Positions 23,782 to 33,252 of a stretch of DNA of 64,000 nt are shown here, piece after piece; positions within the stretch are counted from its first letter, which is position 1; each line of letters opens with the position of its first letter. This DNA is from Acidobacteria bacterium Ga0077551 (GTDB lineage: Bacteria > Pseudomonadota > Alphaproteobacteria > Caulobacterales > Hyphomonadaceae). Location: the NCBI GenBank assembly GCA_001464545.1, contig LNFC01000023.1:1-64000 (forward strand), in the 5' to 3' direction. The position numbers and the translations under genes are program-made. The notes under the pieces were generated by a model, which did not search any database, had not been told where the DNA came from, and saw only the letters and a program-made list of their open reading frames with translations.

Positions 23782-24879
23782 ATGAAAGCTGCCGTGATGC
23801 GGGAGGCCAACAAGCCTCTGTCGATCGAGGACGTCACCATCTCCAAGCCCGGCCCGCGCGAAGTGCTCGTGCGCCTGAAGGCGATTGGCGTCTGCCACTC
23901 CGACGTGCACTTCTGGGACGGCAATTTCCCGACCGAGATGCCCGTGATCCTCGGCCACGAAAGCGCCGGCGTCGTCGAACAGGTCGGCTCGATGGTCTCC
24001 GCCGTGAAGCCGGGCGACCATGTCATCTCCATCCTCTCGCCCTTCTGCGGCGTCTGCGAATACTGCATGACCGGCCACATGTCGGTCTGCCACACTGTCA
24101 ATGGCGACCAGTTCAAGCGCCGCCCGGACGAAGCCCCGCGCCTCTCCATCGGCAAGGAGAAAGTCGGCCAGTTCCTGAACCTCTCGTCCTTCGCCGAGCA
24201 GATCCTCGTGCATGAAAACGCCCTCTGCGCCATCGACAAGGACATGCCGCTGGACCGCGCCTGCCTCATCGGCTGCGGCGTCATCACCGGCGTCGGCTCG
24301 GTCTTCCATTCCGCCAAGGTCGAGCCGGGCTCGACGGTTGCCGTCATCGGCTGCGGCGGCGTCGGCCTCGCGGCGATCAACGGCGCGGCGATTGCCGGCG
24401 CCTCGCGCATCATCGCGGTCGACCTCTCGCCGGAGAAACTCCAGCTCGCCACCCGCTTCGGCGCCACCGACACGGTCAACCCGAAATCCGGCAATGCCAT
24501 CGAGCAGGTCAAGGAACTCACCAAGGGCGGCGTGCATTATTCCTTCGAATGCGTCGGCAGCAAGCAGACCGCCGAGATGGCCTATCATATGCTCCGCCCG
24601 CGCGGCGTCGCCACCATCATCGGCATGATCTCGCCGGGCGTGAACATCGAGATCCCCGGCATCGAACTCCTTGTCACCGAGAAACGCCTGCAGGGCGCCG
24701 TCATGGGCTCGAACCGGTTCCGGATCGACTTCCCGCGCTTCGTCGATCTCTACCGGCAGGGCAAGCTGCACCTCGACGACCTGATCTCGGACCGGATCGG
24801 CCTCGACGGCATCACCGGCGCGATGCAGAACCTCAAGAACAACAAGGGCACCGTCGCCCGTCAGGTCGTTGTGCTCTGA
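23782..24879 (+). CDS. Zinc-dependent alcohol dehydrogenase (medium-chain family)
   Basis: 365 residues. Catalytic zinc ligands are in GVCHSDVH and GHESAG. The structural zinc lobe is CGVCEYCMTGHMSVC with four Cys. The Rossmann motif is AVIGCGGVGLAAINGA. It fits the class III-like and aryl-alcohol group of medium-chain dehydrogenases, which oxidise primary alcohols or formaldehyde adducts with NAD. The substrate is not determined from sequence. It has a good ribosome-binding site (GGAGG 8 bp upstream) and stands as a single gene after the regulator. Confidence 0.9.
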   Translation: MKAAVMREANKPLSIEDVTISKPGPREVLVRLKAIGVCHSDVHFWDGNFPTEMPVILGHESAGVVEQVGSMVSAVKPGDHVISILSPFCGVCEYCMTGHMSVCHTVNGDQFKRRPDEAPRLSIGKEKVGQFLNLSSFAEQILVHENALCAIDKDMPLDRACLIGCGVITGVGSVFHSAKVEPGSTVAVIGCGGVGLAAINGAAIAGASRIIAVDLSPEKLQLATRFGATDTVNPKSGNAIEQVKELTKGGVHYSFECVGSKQTAEMAYHMLRPRGVATIIGMISPGVNIEIPGIELLVTEKRLQGAVMGSNRFRIDFPRFVDLYRQGKLHLDDLISDRIGLDGITGAMQNLKNNKGTVARQVVVL

Positions 24880-24939
24880 TGATTGCCGCGCGGCAGACCG
24901 CTCGCTAAAGAGGGCGCTTCGCCAAGACCGGAGCGCCCC

Positions 24940-25650
24940 ATGGCCCGTACGCCGCCGACCAAACAGAAACGCACGCTGGTACAGCGGTTGATGCGGCGCA
25001 TCATCTACAAGAACTATGGCCGCAACCTCCTCTACCAGCTGCAGCTGCGCGCCTTGAACGAAGCGGCCGACTACGCCCAGGCCAACATGCCCGAGGCGAT
25101 GATCTTCGAGAGCTACCCGGCCTATATCGCCTTCCTGATGGAACGCGCGCCGCCCGCCGGCCTGTTCCTCGAGTTCGGCGTCGCCGGCGGCAATTCGATC
25201 CGCCAGATCGCCTCGCGCACCAAAGCCCAGGTGCACGGCTTCGACAGTTTCGAAGGCCTGCCCGAAGACTGGACCGGCCACCTCGAACGCCGCGGCGCCT
25301 TTTCCCAGAAGCAGCAGCTTCCGGAAGTGCCCTCAAACGTGAAACTGCATGTCGGCTGGTTCGACAAGACGCTCCCCGGATTCCTCGCCGCCCATCCCGG
25401 CCGGATCAGCCTGCTGCATGTCGACTGCGACCTCTATGGCGGCACGAAGATCATCCTCGACTTGGCCGGCGACCGGCTGGTTCCAGGCTCGGTCGTTATG
25501 TTCGACGAGTATTTCAACTATCCGAGCTGGCGCCACCACGAGTACAAGGCCTGGCAGGAATTCGTCAGTGCCCGGAACGTGAAGTATACCTACATCGCGA
25601 TGACGGCCGTGGACGGCTGCGTCGCGGTGCGCGTGGATTCCATCGGCTAG
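24940..25650 (+). CDS. Class I SAM-dependent methyltransferase, TylF-like
   Basis: 236 residues from the ATG at 24940 (GGAG 6 bp upstream). The SAM-binding part is GLFLEFGVAGGNSIRQIA with HGFDSFEGLPEDWTG as the second conserved region, then LHVDCDLYGGTKIILD and PGSVVMFDEYFNYPSW. These match the Methyltransf_24/TylF-type family, often acting on sugars of secondary metabolites or lipids. The acceptor is unknown. Its stop codon overlaps the stop of the convergent pyrD gene by the CTAG shared bases. Confidence 0.85.
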   Translation: MARTPPTKQKRTLVQRLMRRIIYKNYGRNLLYQLQLRALNEAADYAQANMPEAMIFESYPAYIAFLMERAPPAGLFLEFGVAGGNSIRQIASRTKAQVHGFDSFEGLPEDWTGHLERRGAFSQKQQLPEVPSNVKLHVGWFDKTLPGFLAAHPGRISLLHVDCDLYGGTKIILDLAGDRLVPGSVVMFDEYFNYPSWRHHEYKAWQEFVSARNVKYTYIAMTAVDGCVAVRVDSIG

Positions 25651-26696
25651 AGATCTTTCCCGGTCGCCTCGGCAATCGACGCGAAGCCGTCCTTCGCCCG
25701 CGCGGCGTCCAGTTCACCGGCAATCCGCGCCGCAAGGCCGGGGCCTTCATAGACCAGCATCGAGTAAAGCTGCACGGCATGCGCCCCGGCGCGCAGCTTG
25801 CGGTACGCGTCTGCGCCGGACGCAATGCCGCCCGCGCCGATCAGGTCGAACTCGCCGCGAAGCTCGCGGGCAAACCGCGTCAGCACCGCCGTGGACGGAT
25901 GAAACAGCGGCGCGCCCGAAAGGCCGCCCGCCTGGGTTTTCTGATCGTCCTGCAGCGTGGATGGCCGCGCCAGCGTCGTGTTGGAGATGATCAGGCCCGA
26001 CAGCCAGGCCCCTTCCCCGCGCACCACGCCGCAGATGTCGGCAATCGCCTCGGCATCGAGATCCGGCGCCACTTTCAGGAAGACCGGCTTGCCTTTCCGG
26101 TCTGCCGCCCTGCAACGCGTCAGCAGCGCGGTCAGCGAGGCCTTGTCCTGCAAGCCGCGCAGGCCCGGCGTGTTGGGCGAGGAAATGTTGATCGTGATAT
26201 AATCCGTATGCGGCGCCACCGCCTCGATGCCGGTGACATAGTCCTGCGTGCGGTCTTCCGAATCCTTGTTGGCGCCGACATTTGCGCCCACCGGCACCCC
26301 GGGTGAACACTTCGCGAGCCGGCGGACGAAATAGTCGAGCCCGTAATTGTTGAAGCCCATCCGGTTGATCACCGCACGGTCTTCCTCAAGACGGAACAAG
26401 CGCGGCTTCGGATTGCCCGCCTGCGGCTTCGGCGTGACCGTGCCGCATTCGACAAAGCCGAAACCGAACCGCGCCATCGCTTCCGGCACTTCGCAATTCT
26501 TGTCAAACCCGGCGGCGAGCCCCACGGGCGAGGCGAGCTTCAATCCGGACTTGGGCAGCGTCACCGACAGGCCCGAAGGAAACGCAGGCGCCCGCGCGGG
26601 CACGCCGATCCCCTTCGTCAGCAGGCGGAGGGTTGCATTGTGCGCCGCCTCGGGCGGCAGCAGGCGGATTGCCTTGGCGCCAAGATCTGCCAGCAT
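25647..26696 (-). CDS. pyrD: Dihydroorotate dehydrogenase (quinone), class 2
   Basis: 349 residues from the ATG at 26696. Class 2 features: an N-terminal helical extension of about 45 residues for membrane-quinone contact, then ASPVGLAAGFDKNCEV, FVECGTVTPKPQAGNP, INRMGFNNYG, TINISSPNTPGLR (with the catalytic Ser region), PVFLKVAPDLD and LIGAGGIASGADAY for FMN and product. It oxidises dihydroorotate to orotate in pyrimidine synthesis and passes electrons to the quinone pool. The start overlaps the stop of the upstream DUF952 gene (TGATG), so translation is coupled. Confidence 0.95.
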   Translation of the reverse strand: MLADLGAKAIRLLPPEAAHNATLRLLTKGIGVPARAPAFPSGLSVTLPKSGLKLASPVGLAAGFDKNCEVPEAMARFGFGFVECGTVTPKPQAGNPKPRLFRLEEDRAVINRMGFNNYGLDYFVRRLAKCSPGVPVGANVGANKDSEDRTQDYVTGIEAVAPHTDYITINISSPNTPGLRGLQDKASLTALLTRCRAADRKGKPVFLKVAPDLDAEAIADICGVVRGEGAWLSGLIISNTTLARPSTLQDDQKTQAGGLSGAPLFHPSTAVLTRFARELRGEFDLIGAGGIASGADAYRKLRAGAHAVQLYSMLVYEGPGLAARIAGELDAARAKDGFASIAEATGKDL

Positions 26697-27037
26697 CACA
26701 CGTCCTCCGGAATGACGGGCGCGCCGTCCGGCCCCGGCGCCAGCCACCAGCTACCCGTGGCCCTGGCAATCTCCAGCGCGCCATAAAGGTGCGGAAACAA
26801 GTCCCCGCCCCGGCTTTCCTCCCAGCGGATATCGCCGAGCGTTGCAAGATCGAACCGCAGGAGCCGCACGCGCGCCTGCCCGGAATAATACCGCCGGGCC
26901 GTTTCGCGCACTTGCGCGTTGGTGGACAGATGAACGTATCCGTCCGCTCTATCCAGCGCCGTATCGGTGGCGCCCGAGGCTTCGGCCAGGGCCCAGTCGC
27001 CTTCGGTCAGCAGTTTGAAAACGGGTCCGGTCGTCAT
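26696..27037 (-). CDS. DUF952 family protein
   Basis: 113 residues from the ATG at 27037. The family signature is an N-terminal VFKLLTEGDWALAEA, then DGYVHLSTNAQVRETARRYY and a Trp/Pro-rich end with WWLAPG. DUF952 proteins are widespread and uncharacterised; a link to ADP-ribose-type chemistry has been proposed for the fold but is not shown. It is cotranscribed with pyrD through a TGATG overlap, an arrangement seen in other alphaproteobacteria. Confidence 0.85.
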   Translation of the reverse strand: MTTGPVFKLLTEGDWALAEASGATDTALDRADGYVHLSTNAQVRETARRYYSGQARVRLLRFDLATLGDIRWEESRGGDLFPHLYGALEIARATGSWWLAPGPDGAPVIPEDV

Positions 27038-27102
27038 GGCGAAGTCCTGTCGCAGGCTTTGTTCTTGTGTGCAATCATGAGGCGCGATGCAGGAGAGCGA
27101 AC

Positions 27103-27552
27103 TTGGGCCTGAAGACCGCCGTTGCCGATGAAGCCCTGCTGCAGGTACGCCTCGAAAGCGGGCGCACCGTGGAGGAAGAATTGAAGGCGCTGCGCTCATT
27201 GGCGCGGCTTCTCGATTCGCAGTTCGAAGTGATGGGCGTGAAATTCGGCGCCGACGCGCTGGTCGGCCTCATACCCGTGGCCGGCGACGCGGTGACGCTG
27301 GTGACGGGCGGCGCAGCGCTGGCAACTTCGGTGCGGCTGCGCCTGCCCTGGCATGTGCACACGCAGATTCTCGTCAATCTCGTCACCGATGCGGGCCTGG
27401 GCGCCATTCCGATCCTGGGCGATGCGTTTGACTTCTTCTTCCGGTCCCACAAGCGCAACTTCCGGCTGGTCGAACACCATGTGCTGGAACGCGCGGCGAA
27501 GCAGACGGGCGTCAAACGCGCGCGGCCGACGAAACAGGCTCCTGCCAGCTAG
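27103..27552 (+). CDS. DUF4112 membrane protein
   Basis: 149 residues from a TTG at 27103 that has AGGAG 8 bp upstream; there is no ATG or GTG with a comparable site. The domain has SLARLLDSQFEVMGVKFGAD then ALVGLIPVAGDAVTLVTG, with two hydrophobic segments around 45-75 and 90-120, ending in FFFRSHKRNFRLVEHH. This is the DUF4112 signature. The function is unknown. The stop overlaps that of the convergent coiled-coil gene by four bases. Confidence 0.85.
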   Translation: MGLKTAVADEALLQVRLESGRTVEEELKALRSLARLLDSQFEVMGVKFGADALVGLIPVAGDAVTLVTGGAALATSVRLRLPWHVHTQILVNLVTDAGLGAIPILGDAFDFFFRSHKRNFRLVEHHVLERAAKQTGVKRARPTKQAPAS

Positions 27553-29420
27553 ATCGGATTGCCGTTCGTGGTCGAGGCGCGGGCCATCGTCCAGGTGCCA
27601 TCGGCGCCTTCGCACGCGGCAAACCGGCCGCGTTCCTGGCCCGGGAAGGCATAGGACACATCCCGGCACATGACCGACACCGTGACATCGACCGGCTGCA
27701 GGTAGGCGCGCGTGACGAAATCATCCGTCAACGGCGCATAGCCGATCGCCTGGATGCTGGCCTTCATCGGATCGACCGGAACCGTGCGCTCGAAATGGAT
27801 CAGCAGCGGACGGCCGTCCGGCGTCAGCAATTCGTGGTGCGTGCCGTCGGCGCTGCCTTCGACGAGCTTGAGGAAATCGGTTTTCAGAACGTCCAGCGCC
27901 GCCGGATCCAAAGCGCGTCCTGCCGTGTATTCAGCGCGTTCGGCGATGAAATCATCTACCGGGCGCGGCATGTTGGCGAGCTGGCGCACTTCCGGCGTAC
28001 CGGTGCTCAGCGATGGCGGCGCCGTGCGCTCCACCGGCGCCGCGGCGACCAGCGTGGCGGTCGGGCGCTCCGGCTTCAGCGAGGCGCGGCCCGGCGGGTT
28101 GGTCCAGACGCGCGGCGCGGGCGCGGCGGCGACAGCGGCCACCTTAGCCAGGCGCGCGGCTTCCGCTTCGGCGAGCCGGCGCGATTCGAGCGTGGCGAGG
28201 CGCGTCGCTTCAGCCGCATCCGCCGCCCGCTTGGCCTCAAGCGAGGCAAGCCGTTTGGCTTCCGCATCGGCGGCGCGTTTCGCTTCGATGTCCGCCAGGC
28301 GTTTCGTCTCGGCCGCCTTGGCGGCCTTGTCGGCTTCGATCTGTGCGAGGCGCTTTGCTTCTGCGTCGGCCGCCTGTTTCTTTGCCGCAAGATCGGCGAG
28401 CCGCTTGGCCTCCGCATCGGCGGCGCGCTGCGCTTCGACCTGCGCGATCCGTTGCTGCTCGGCAGCCGCAGCCGCTGCGCGCGCAGCCTCTTCGGCGGAG
28501 ATACGGTCAGCTTCCACTCTCGCAGCCGCAGCCGCTTCCTGCGTTTTGAGCTGCGCGGCAACCGTGGCCGAGGCGGCGCGGGCCGCTTCTTCGGCAGCGA
28601 CCCGGTCGCGGACGCGGTTGTCGATGATTGCCGGACCGGTGGTCGCGGCGGGCTGTTCGGCGGCGACGCGCGCGGCTTCAGCATTGGCGATGGCGGCGGC
28701 CGCCGTGCGGTCCGCCTCGGCGGAGGCGAGTTGGACCGCTGCCTCTTCCTCGGCGCGCAGTTCGGCGACGCGCGCCTTCAGCAGATCGGCCGTGCCGCGA
28801 TAATCGAACCAGGGCGTGGCCACGGTGCCCATCGGCGCCGACGCCTGTTCAACAGCGGCCGCCGAAACGCTGGCCGTAGTGACCGTCGCGCCATCTTCGG
28901 CAGTGTCCGTGTCCGGCTTTACGCCGAGCGCATTTTCGGCGGCCATGACGGACAGGCCTGCCAGGCCCAGCACCGCGAGACCGGCGAAGGCGAACTGCGA
29001 GAAATCGCCTACCCGCCCGAAGAAACCGGCCCGGGCATCTTCGCTGTCATCGCCGGAGCCGCCCTGCTTGCCGCCCTGCGGAATGACGGCAACACCGCCC
29101 GCCGTCGCCGCGACCGGAACGAGCGGCGCCTTGTTCACAGGCTTCGCCGGCACGGGCTGCTTGCGCAGCAGGCGCACTTCCGAGACTGCATTGTGCGAGA
29201 CCGGGCCAGCGGTGATCGGGCCGGAATGGGTGAGGATCGACAGCGTCGGCTGCGGGCGCACCGCGTCGCGGGCGCGCAAACGGGCGCGGAACGGCATGGC
29301 AGACTGGGCGCGTTCCTCTGCAGCGCGGCCGGTGGCTTCGGCCTCGCGGACCGCCTGGCGCAGGCTATCCGGCAGCGCCGGGTTGCGGCGGGTCGCACTG
29401 TCCATCGGGTCGTTCAACAT
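27549..29420 (-). CDS. Large TolA-like protein with long coiled coil and periplasmic tail
   Basis: 623 residues from the ATG at 29420 (AAGGTGG just upstream). A cytoplasmic N-terminal part is basic. One membrane segment at about 140-165 (FAFAGLAVLGLAGLSVMAAE) is followed by a long, Ala-rich charged helix (about 215-455) with repeats of the EAKRLAxIEA type. The C-terminal globular part (about 515-620) has LTPDGRPLLIHFERTV and two Cys (VMCRDV, AACEGAD). The layout, one membrane span, a long helix and a small C-terminal domain, is that of TolA-type envelope proteins. The function is not known. Confidence 0.7.
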   Translation of the reverse strand: MLNDPMDSATRRNPALPDSLRQAVREAEATGRAAEERAQSAMPFRARLRARDAVRPQPTLSILTHSGPITAGPVSHNAVSEVRLLRKQPVPAKPVNKAPLVPVAATAGGVAVIPQGGKQGGSGDDSEDARAGFFGRVGDFSQFAFAGLAVLGLAGLSVMAAENALGVKPDTDTAEDGATVTTASVSAAAVEQASAPMGTVATPWFDYRGTADLLKARVAELRAEEEAAVQLASAEADRTAAAAIANAEAARVAAEQPAATTGPAIIDNRVRDRVAAEEAARAASATVAAQLKTQEAAAAARVEADRISAEEAARAAAAAAEQQRIAQVEAQRAADAEAKRLADLAAKKQAADAEAKRLAQIEADKAAKAAETKRLADIEAKRAADAEAKRLASLEAKRAADAAEATRLATLESRRLAEAEAARLAKVAAVAAAPAPRVWTNPPGRASLKPERPTATLVAAAPVERTAPPSLSTGTPEVRQLANMPRPVDDFIAERAEYTAGRALDPAALDVLKTDFLKLVEGSADGTHHELLTPDGRPLLIHFERTVPVDPMKASIQAIGYAPLTDDFVTRAYLQPVDVTVSVMCRDVSYAFPGQERGRFAACEGADGTWTMARASTTNGNPI

Positions 29421-29597
29421 GACAGCCACCTTGTCGCTGGCGGCCACCGAAGCCGCCCTGATCCAGCAAATTCACTATAGCGGCTCAAGGCGCCGTAAAC
29501 CACAGGAATCACCCAACCTGTCCTGCTTGTCAGGCAGCGGGCGGGACTTTAAGGCAACACTTTCCCCTCTTCGCCGAAAATCACGTCAGGAATCTCC

Positions 29598-30839
29598 ATG
29601 TCGAAGCCCCGCACCGCGCCCAAAAAGGTCGTTCTTGCCTATTCGGGCGGCCTCGACACCTCGATCATCCTGAAATGGCTGCAGGTCGAATTCGGCTGCG
29701 AAGTCGTCACCTTCACCGCTGACCTCGGCCAGGGCGAGGAGCTGGAGCCCGCCCGCAAGAAAGCGCTGGCCGCCGGCGTGAAGCCGGAAAACATCTTCAT
29801 CGAGGACGTGCGCGAGGAATTCGTCCGCGACTTCGTCTTCCCGATGTTCCGCGCCAACGCCGTCTACGAGGGCGTATACCTCCTCGGCACCTCGATTGCC
29901 CGGCCGCTGATCGCCAAGCGGCAGATCGAGATTGCCGACATGGTCGGCGCCGACGCCGTCTGCCATGGCGCCACCGGCAAGGGGAATGACCAGGTCCGCT
30001 TCGAACTCGGCTATTACGGCCTCAACCCCGACATCAAGGTCATCGCCCCCTGGCGCGACTGGAACTTCAAGTCGCGGACGGACCTGCTGAAGTTTGCCGA
30101 AGAACACGGCATCGAGATCGCCAAGGACAAGCGCGGCGACGCCCCCTTCTCCGTGGACGCGAACCTTCTCCACTCGTCCTCCGAGGGCAAGGTGCTCGAA
30201 AACCCCGGCGAGCCCGCCCCCGAATTCGTCCACATGCGGACGATTTCGCCGGAAGACGCGCCGGACCAGGCCGAAGTGATCAAGATCGGCTTCGAGCGCG
30301 GCGACGCGGTCTCCATCAATGGCGAAGCGATGAGCCCGGCAACCCTGCTGACCGCGCTGAACGCCTACGGCAAGAAGCACGGCATCGGCCGCCTCGACCT
30401 TCTGGAAAACCGCTTCGTCGGCATGAAGTCACGCGGCATCTACGAGACGCCCGGCGGCACCATCCTGCTGGTCGCCCACCGCGGCATCGAACAGGCCACC
30501 CTCGACCGCGGCCAGAGCCACCTCAAGGACGAGCTGATGCCGCGCTATGCCGAGATGATCTATAACGGCTTCTGGTGGAGCCCCGAGCGCGAGATGCTGC
30601 AGGCCGCCATCGACCATTCGCAGCGCTGGGTCACCGGCGAAGTGACGATTAAGCTCTACAAGGGCACCGCCTACCTGATCGGCCGCACCTCGCCCTATAG
30701 TCTGTACTCGGAGAAAATCGTGACCTTCGAAGACGACCACGGCGCCTACGACCAGAAAGACGCCGAAGGCTTCATCAAACTGAACGCCCTGCGCCTGCGC
30801 CTGATGGCCGGCCGCGACCGGAAGTTCGGGAAGAACTGA
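29598..30839 (+). CDS. argG: Argininosuccinate synthase
   Basis: 413 residues. The ATP-binding PP-loop is [38 protein letters not shown] and [12 protein letters not shown] follow, with [10 protein letters not shown] near the end, all typical of ArgG. It condenses citrulline and aspartate in arginine synthesis. The ATG at 29598 is the first start in the family alignment region. It is a single gene convergent with a DUF6065 gene and separated from it by a 49-bp gap. Confidence 0.95.
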   Translation: MSKPRTAPKKVVLAYSGGLDTSIILKWLQVEFGCEVVTFTADLGQGEELEPARKKALAAGVKPENIFIEDVREEFVRDFVFPMFRANAVYEGVYLLGTSIARPLIAKRQIEIADMVGADAVCHGATGKGNDQVRFELGYYGLNPDIKVIAPWRDWNFKSRTDLLKFAEEHGIEIAKDKRGDAPFSVDANLLHSSSEGKVLENPGEPAPEFVHMRTISPEDAPDQAEVIKIGFERGDAVSINGEAMSPATLLTALNAYGKKHGIGRLDLLENRFVGMKSRGIYETPGGTILLVAHRGIEQATLDRGQSHLKDELMPRYAEMIYNGFWWSPEREMLQAAIDHSQRWVTGEVTIKLYKGTAYLIGRTSPYSLYSEKIVTFEDDHGAYDQKDAEGFIKLNALRLRLMAGRDRKFGKN

Positions 30840-30888
30840 GTTATTCCGTACATCCCCGCACAGGCGGAGATGACGACCAACTGGCGCC

Positions 30889-31626
30889 CTACTTGATTTC
30901 CTTTGGCGGCTTCAGCCTCCGCTTCGTCTGGTGCACTTCCGCCTTGTCGCCGGTCGGCTTTTCGCCCTTCATGTAGTGGCGCTGCCACCGTTCTTTCATC
31001 GCGGTCTGCTCGCCGTCCTTGAGGCGGGTGTTGAAGTCAGCGCGGCTGTCGCGCCAGGCCTTGTACTCGTCGACGAGGTCCGGGTTGGTGCTCATCAGCT
31101 TGCGCTCAGGTTCGATCTCCTCAAGGCGCCTGTGCTCCATCAATGTGATGAAGGCGAAAGGCTCGCCCTTGCGGAAGACGACTTCGCCGGGGCGCGTCAT
31201 CTGCCAGTTCATCGTGAACGGGAACGGCAGCCAGTCGGTCTCGACGAGGCCGGTGAGCGGCGCGATGCCATCCTTCGGCCAGTTCGGCGGGCCGGTGACC
31301 CAGACGCCCCAGCCCGGCGGCGTGCGGAACAGGTGCCCCGTGTGGAAGGTGACGATGCCGCGCATGAAATGGCTGTCGGCAAAGCTCGCGATCGCGGCAG
31401 GGTCGCCCGTGGTCATCAGGTTGATGTCCTCGATGCGCGGGCCGCCATTCCACTGGATCTTGATGTCCATCGGGCAGAGGATTTCCCAGCCTGTCGAGTT
31501 CGCCATGGTCAGCGGCAGGCAGCGATAGGGGTGGCGATCCACAAACGCGTCCATCCAGGCGCGGTCGGACCGGCCGGGGACGATCTGCGGAGCAACATCG
31601 TAGATCTTGTAGCATTCGAGGCGCAT
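30889..31626 (-). CDS. DUF6065 family protein
   Basis: 245 residues from the ATG at 31626. Much of the longer open frame upstream is antisense to the YbaK-like gene and is not translated. The signature includes YRCLPLTMANSTGWEILCP, SHFMRGIVTFHTGHLFRTPP and DWLPFPFTMNWQMTRPG. I recognise this as DUF6065 (family knowledge), of unknown function. The protein is cytoplasmic with many Trp and His. The C-terminal tail is Lys-rich (KRRLKPPKEIK). It is divergent from the YbaK gene. Confidence 0.75.
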   Translation of the reverse strand: MRLECYKIYDVAPQIVPGRSDRAWMDAFVDRHPYRCLPLTMANSTGWEILCPMDIKIQWNGGPRIEDINLMTTGDPAAIASFADSHFMRGIVTFHTGHLFRTPPGWGVWVTGPPNWPKDGIAPLTGLVETDWLPFPFTMNWQMTRPGEVVFRKGEPFAFITLMEHRRLEEIEPERKLMSTNPDLVDEYKAWRDSRADFNTRLKDGEQTAMKERWQRHYMKGEKPTGDKAEVHQTKRRLKPPKEIK

Positions 31627-31680
31627 CGGGCGGACCCTTAAGTGCTTGACGGAACGCGGAACTCTTGGCGAAACGAAACC

Positions 31681-32178
31681 ATGCAAGCAACCCCTGATGA
31701 CCTGTTCGCCTATCTCGACCGCCTCGGCATCGCCCATTCGACCGTCTGGCACGAGGCGATGTTCACGGTGGAGCAATCCGGCGCACTGAAGGCCGACATG
31801 CCGGGCGCGCACACCAAGAACCTGTTCCTGAAGGATGCCGAGGGCACACTCGTCCTGATCGCGGCGGAGGCCCATAACCAGCTGAAGCTCAACCAGCTGC
31901 ACAAGCTGATCGGCACGAAGCGGCTCTCCTTCGGCCCGGCGGATCTGATGACCGAAGTGCTCGGCGTGGTGCCGGGATCGGTGACAGCTTTCGCGCTGAT
32001 GAATGATCGCGCGGGCCGCGTGCGCTTCCTGGTCGACGCGGTGCTCGCGGGCGCGGACATCGTCAACTTCCACCCCCTGGTGAACACCGGCACCACGGCG
32101 ATCTCCCAAGCCGATTTCCGCCTCTTCGTGGAAGCGACAGAACACCGGTTCGAGCTGGTCGATTTTTCGGGGCTTTAG
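31681..32178 (+). CDS. YbaK/ProX-type aminoacyl-tRNA deacylase
   Basis: 165 residues from the ATG at 31681. The family fold shows KNLFLKDAEGTLVLIAAEA with the catalytic-face Lys, then PGSVTAFALMNDRAGRVRFL and ADIVNFHPLVNTGTTAIS, matching the prolyl-tRNA editing group (PrdX/ProXp). It hydrolyses mischarged tRNAs, probably Ala-tRNA(Pro) or Cys-tRNA(Pro); which one cannot be told from this. It is convergent with asd, sharing four bases at the stop codons. The ribosome-binding site is weak. Confidence 0.85.
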   Translation: MQATPDDLFAYLDRLGIAHSTVWHEAMFTVEQSGALKADMPGAHTKNLFLKDAEGTLVLIAAEAHNQLKLNQLHKLIGTKRLSFGPADLMTEVLGVVPGSVTAFALMNDRAGRVRFLVDAVLAGADIVNFHPLVNTGTTAISQADFRLFVEATEHRFELVDFSGL

Positions 32179-33215
32179 GCCCGCGCGGTGACTTTTTCCG
32201 GCTTAATCACGCCGCGGTTCAGCAGTTCCTCGGCGATCTGCACCGCGTTGAGGGCAGCCCCCTTGCGCAGGTTGTCGGAGACAACCCAGAAGACGAGGCC
32301 GTTCTCGGTGCTGACATCCTTGCGGACGCGGCTGACGAAGGTCGCCCAATCGCCAACGCATTCCTTCGGCGTCACATAGACATCCTTGGACGGATCATCG
32401 AGCAGCATGATGCCGGGGCTTTCGCGCAGCAGCGCCTGGGCCTCTTTCGCGCTCATCGGGCCGTTGAGCTCGACGTGGACGGCTTCCGAGTGGCCGACAA
32501 AGACCGGCACGCGTACGCAGGTGACCGACAGCTGGATCGCCGGGTCGATCATCTTCTTGGTCTCGTTCCACATCTTGGCTTCTTCGTCCGTGTACCCGTC
32601 AGGCAGGAAGGACCCGATCTTCGGGATCACGTTGAAGGCAATCTCTTTCTCGAACACGACCGGGGCCGGCTCGTCATTGACGAAGATGCCCTTGGTCTGG
32701 TTCCACAGCTCGTCCATCGCTTCCTTGCCGGCGCCGGAGACCGACTGGTAGGTCGAGACGACCACGCGCTTGATGCCGACCGCGTCATGCAGCGGCTTCA
32801 GCGCGACGACCAGCTGGGCGGTCGAGCAGTTGGGGTTCGCGATGATGCGTTTCTTGGTGTAGCCCATGACCGCATCGGCGTTCACCTCCGGCACCACCAG
32901 CGGCACGTCCTTGTCCATCCGCCAGGCGGAGGAGTTGTCGATCACGATTGCGCCGGCGGCGGCGATCTTCGGGCACCATTCCTTCGACACCTTGCCGCCA
33001 GCCGACATCAGCACGACGTCGACCTTCGAGAAGTCGAACTGCTCGAGGTCATGGCATTTCAGGGTCCGGTCGCCATACGCGACTTCCTTGCCGATCGAGC
33101 GGCGCGAGGCGATGGCGTAGACCTCGTCTGCGGGGAACAGGCGTTCGTCGAGAATGTTGAAGAGCTCCCGCCCGACATTGCCCGTGGCGCCGACGACAGC
33201 GATGCGCGTACCCAT
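32175..33215 (-). CDS. asd: Aspartate-semialdehyde dehydrogenase
   Basis: 346 residues from the ATG at 33215 (GAGGA 10 bp upstream); a TTG three codons upstream is a weaker choice. The NADP-binding motif is VVGATGNVGRE at the N-terminus. The catalytic Cys is in IANPNCSTAQL, and the substrate Arg and His lie in VPVFVGHSEAVHVEL. It makes aspartate semialdehyde, the branch point to lysine, methionine, threonine and diaminopimelate. In alphaproteobacteria asd often follows leuB in the leuC-leuD-leuB run; here leuB, leuD and leuC lie to the right, interrupted by other genes. Confidence 0.95.
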   Translation of the reverse strand: MGTRIAVVGATGNVGRELFNILDERLFPADEVYAIASRRSIGKEVAYGDRTLKCHDLEQFDFSKVDVVLMSAGGKVSKEWCPKIAAAGAIVIDNSSAWRMDKDVPLVVPEVNADAVMGYTKKRIIANPNCSTAQLVVALKPLHDAVGIKRVVVSTYQSVSGAGKEAMDELWNQTKGIFVNDEPAPVVFEKEIAFNVIPKIGSFLPDGYTDEEAKMWNETKKMIDPAIQLSVTCVRVPVFVGHSEAVHVELNGPMSAKEAQALLRESPGIMLLDDPSKDVYVTPKECVGDWATFVSRVRKDVSTENGLVFWVVSDNLRKGAALNAVQIAEELLNRGVIKPEKVTARA

Positions 33216-33252
33216 GATATCCAAGTCCTCTTCCGGTCAGCTTGGGGGCCTT

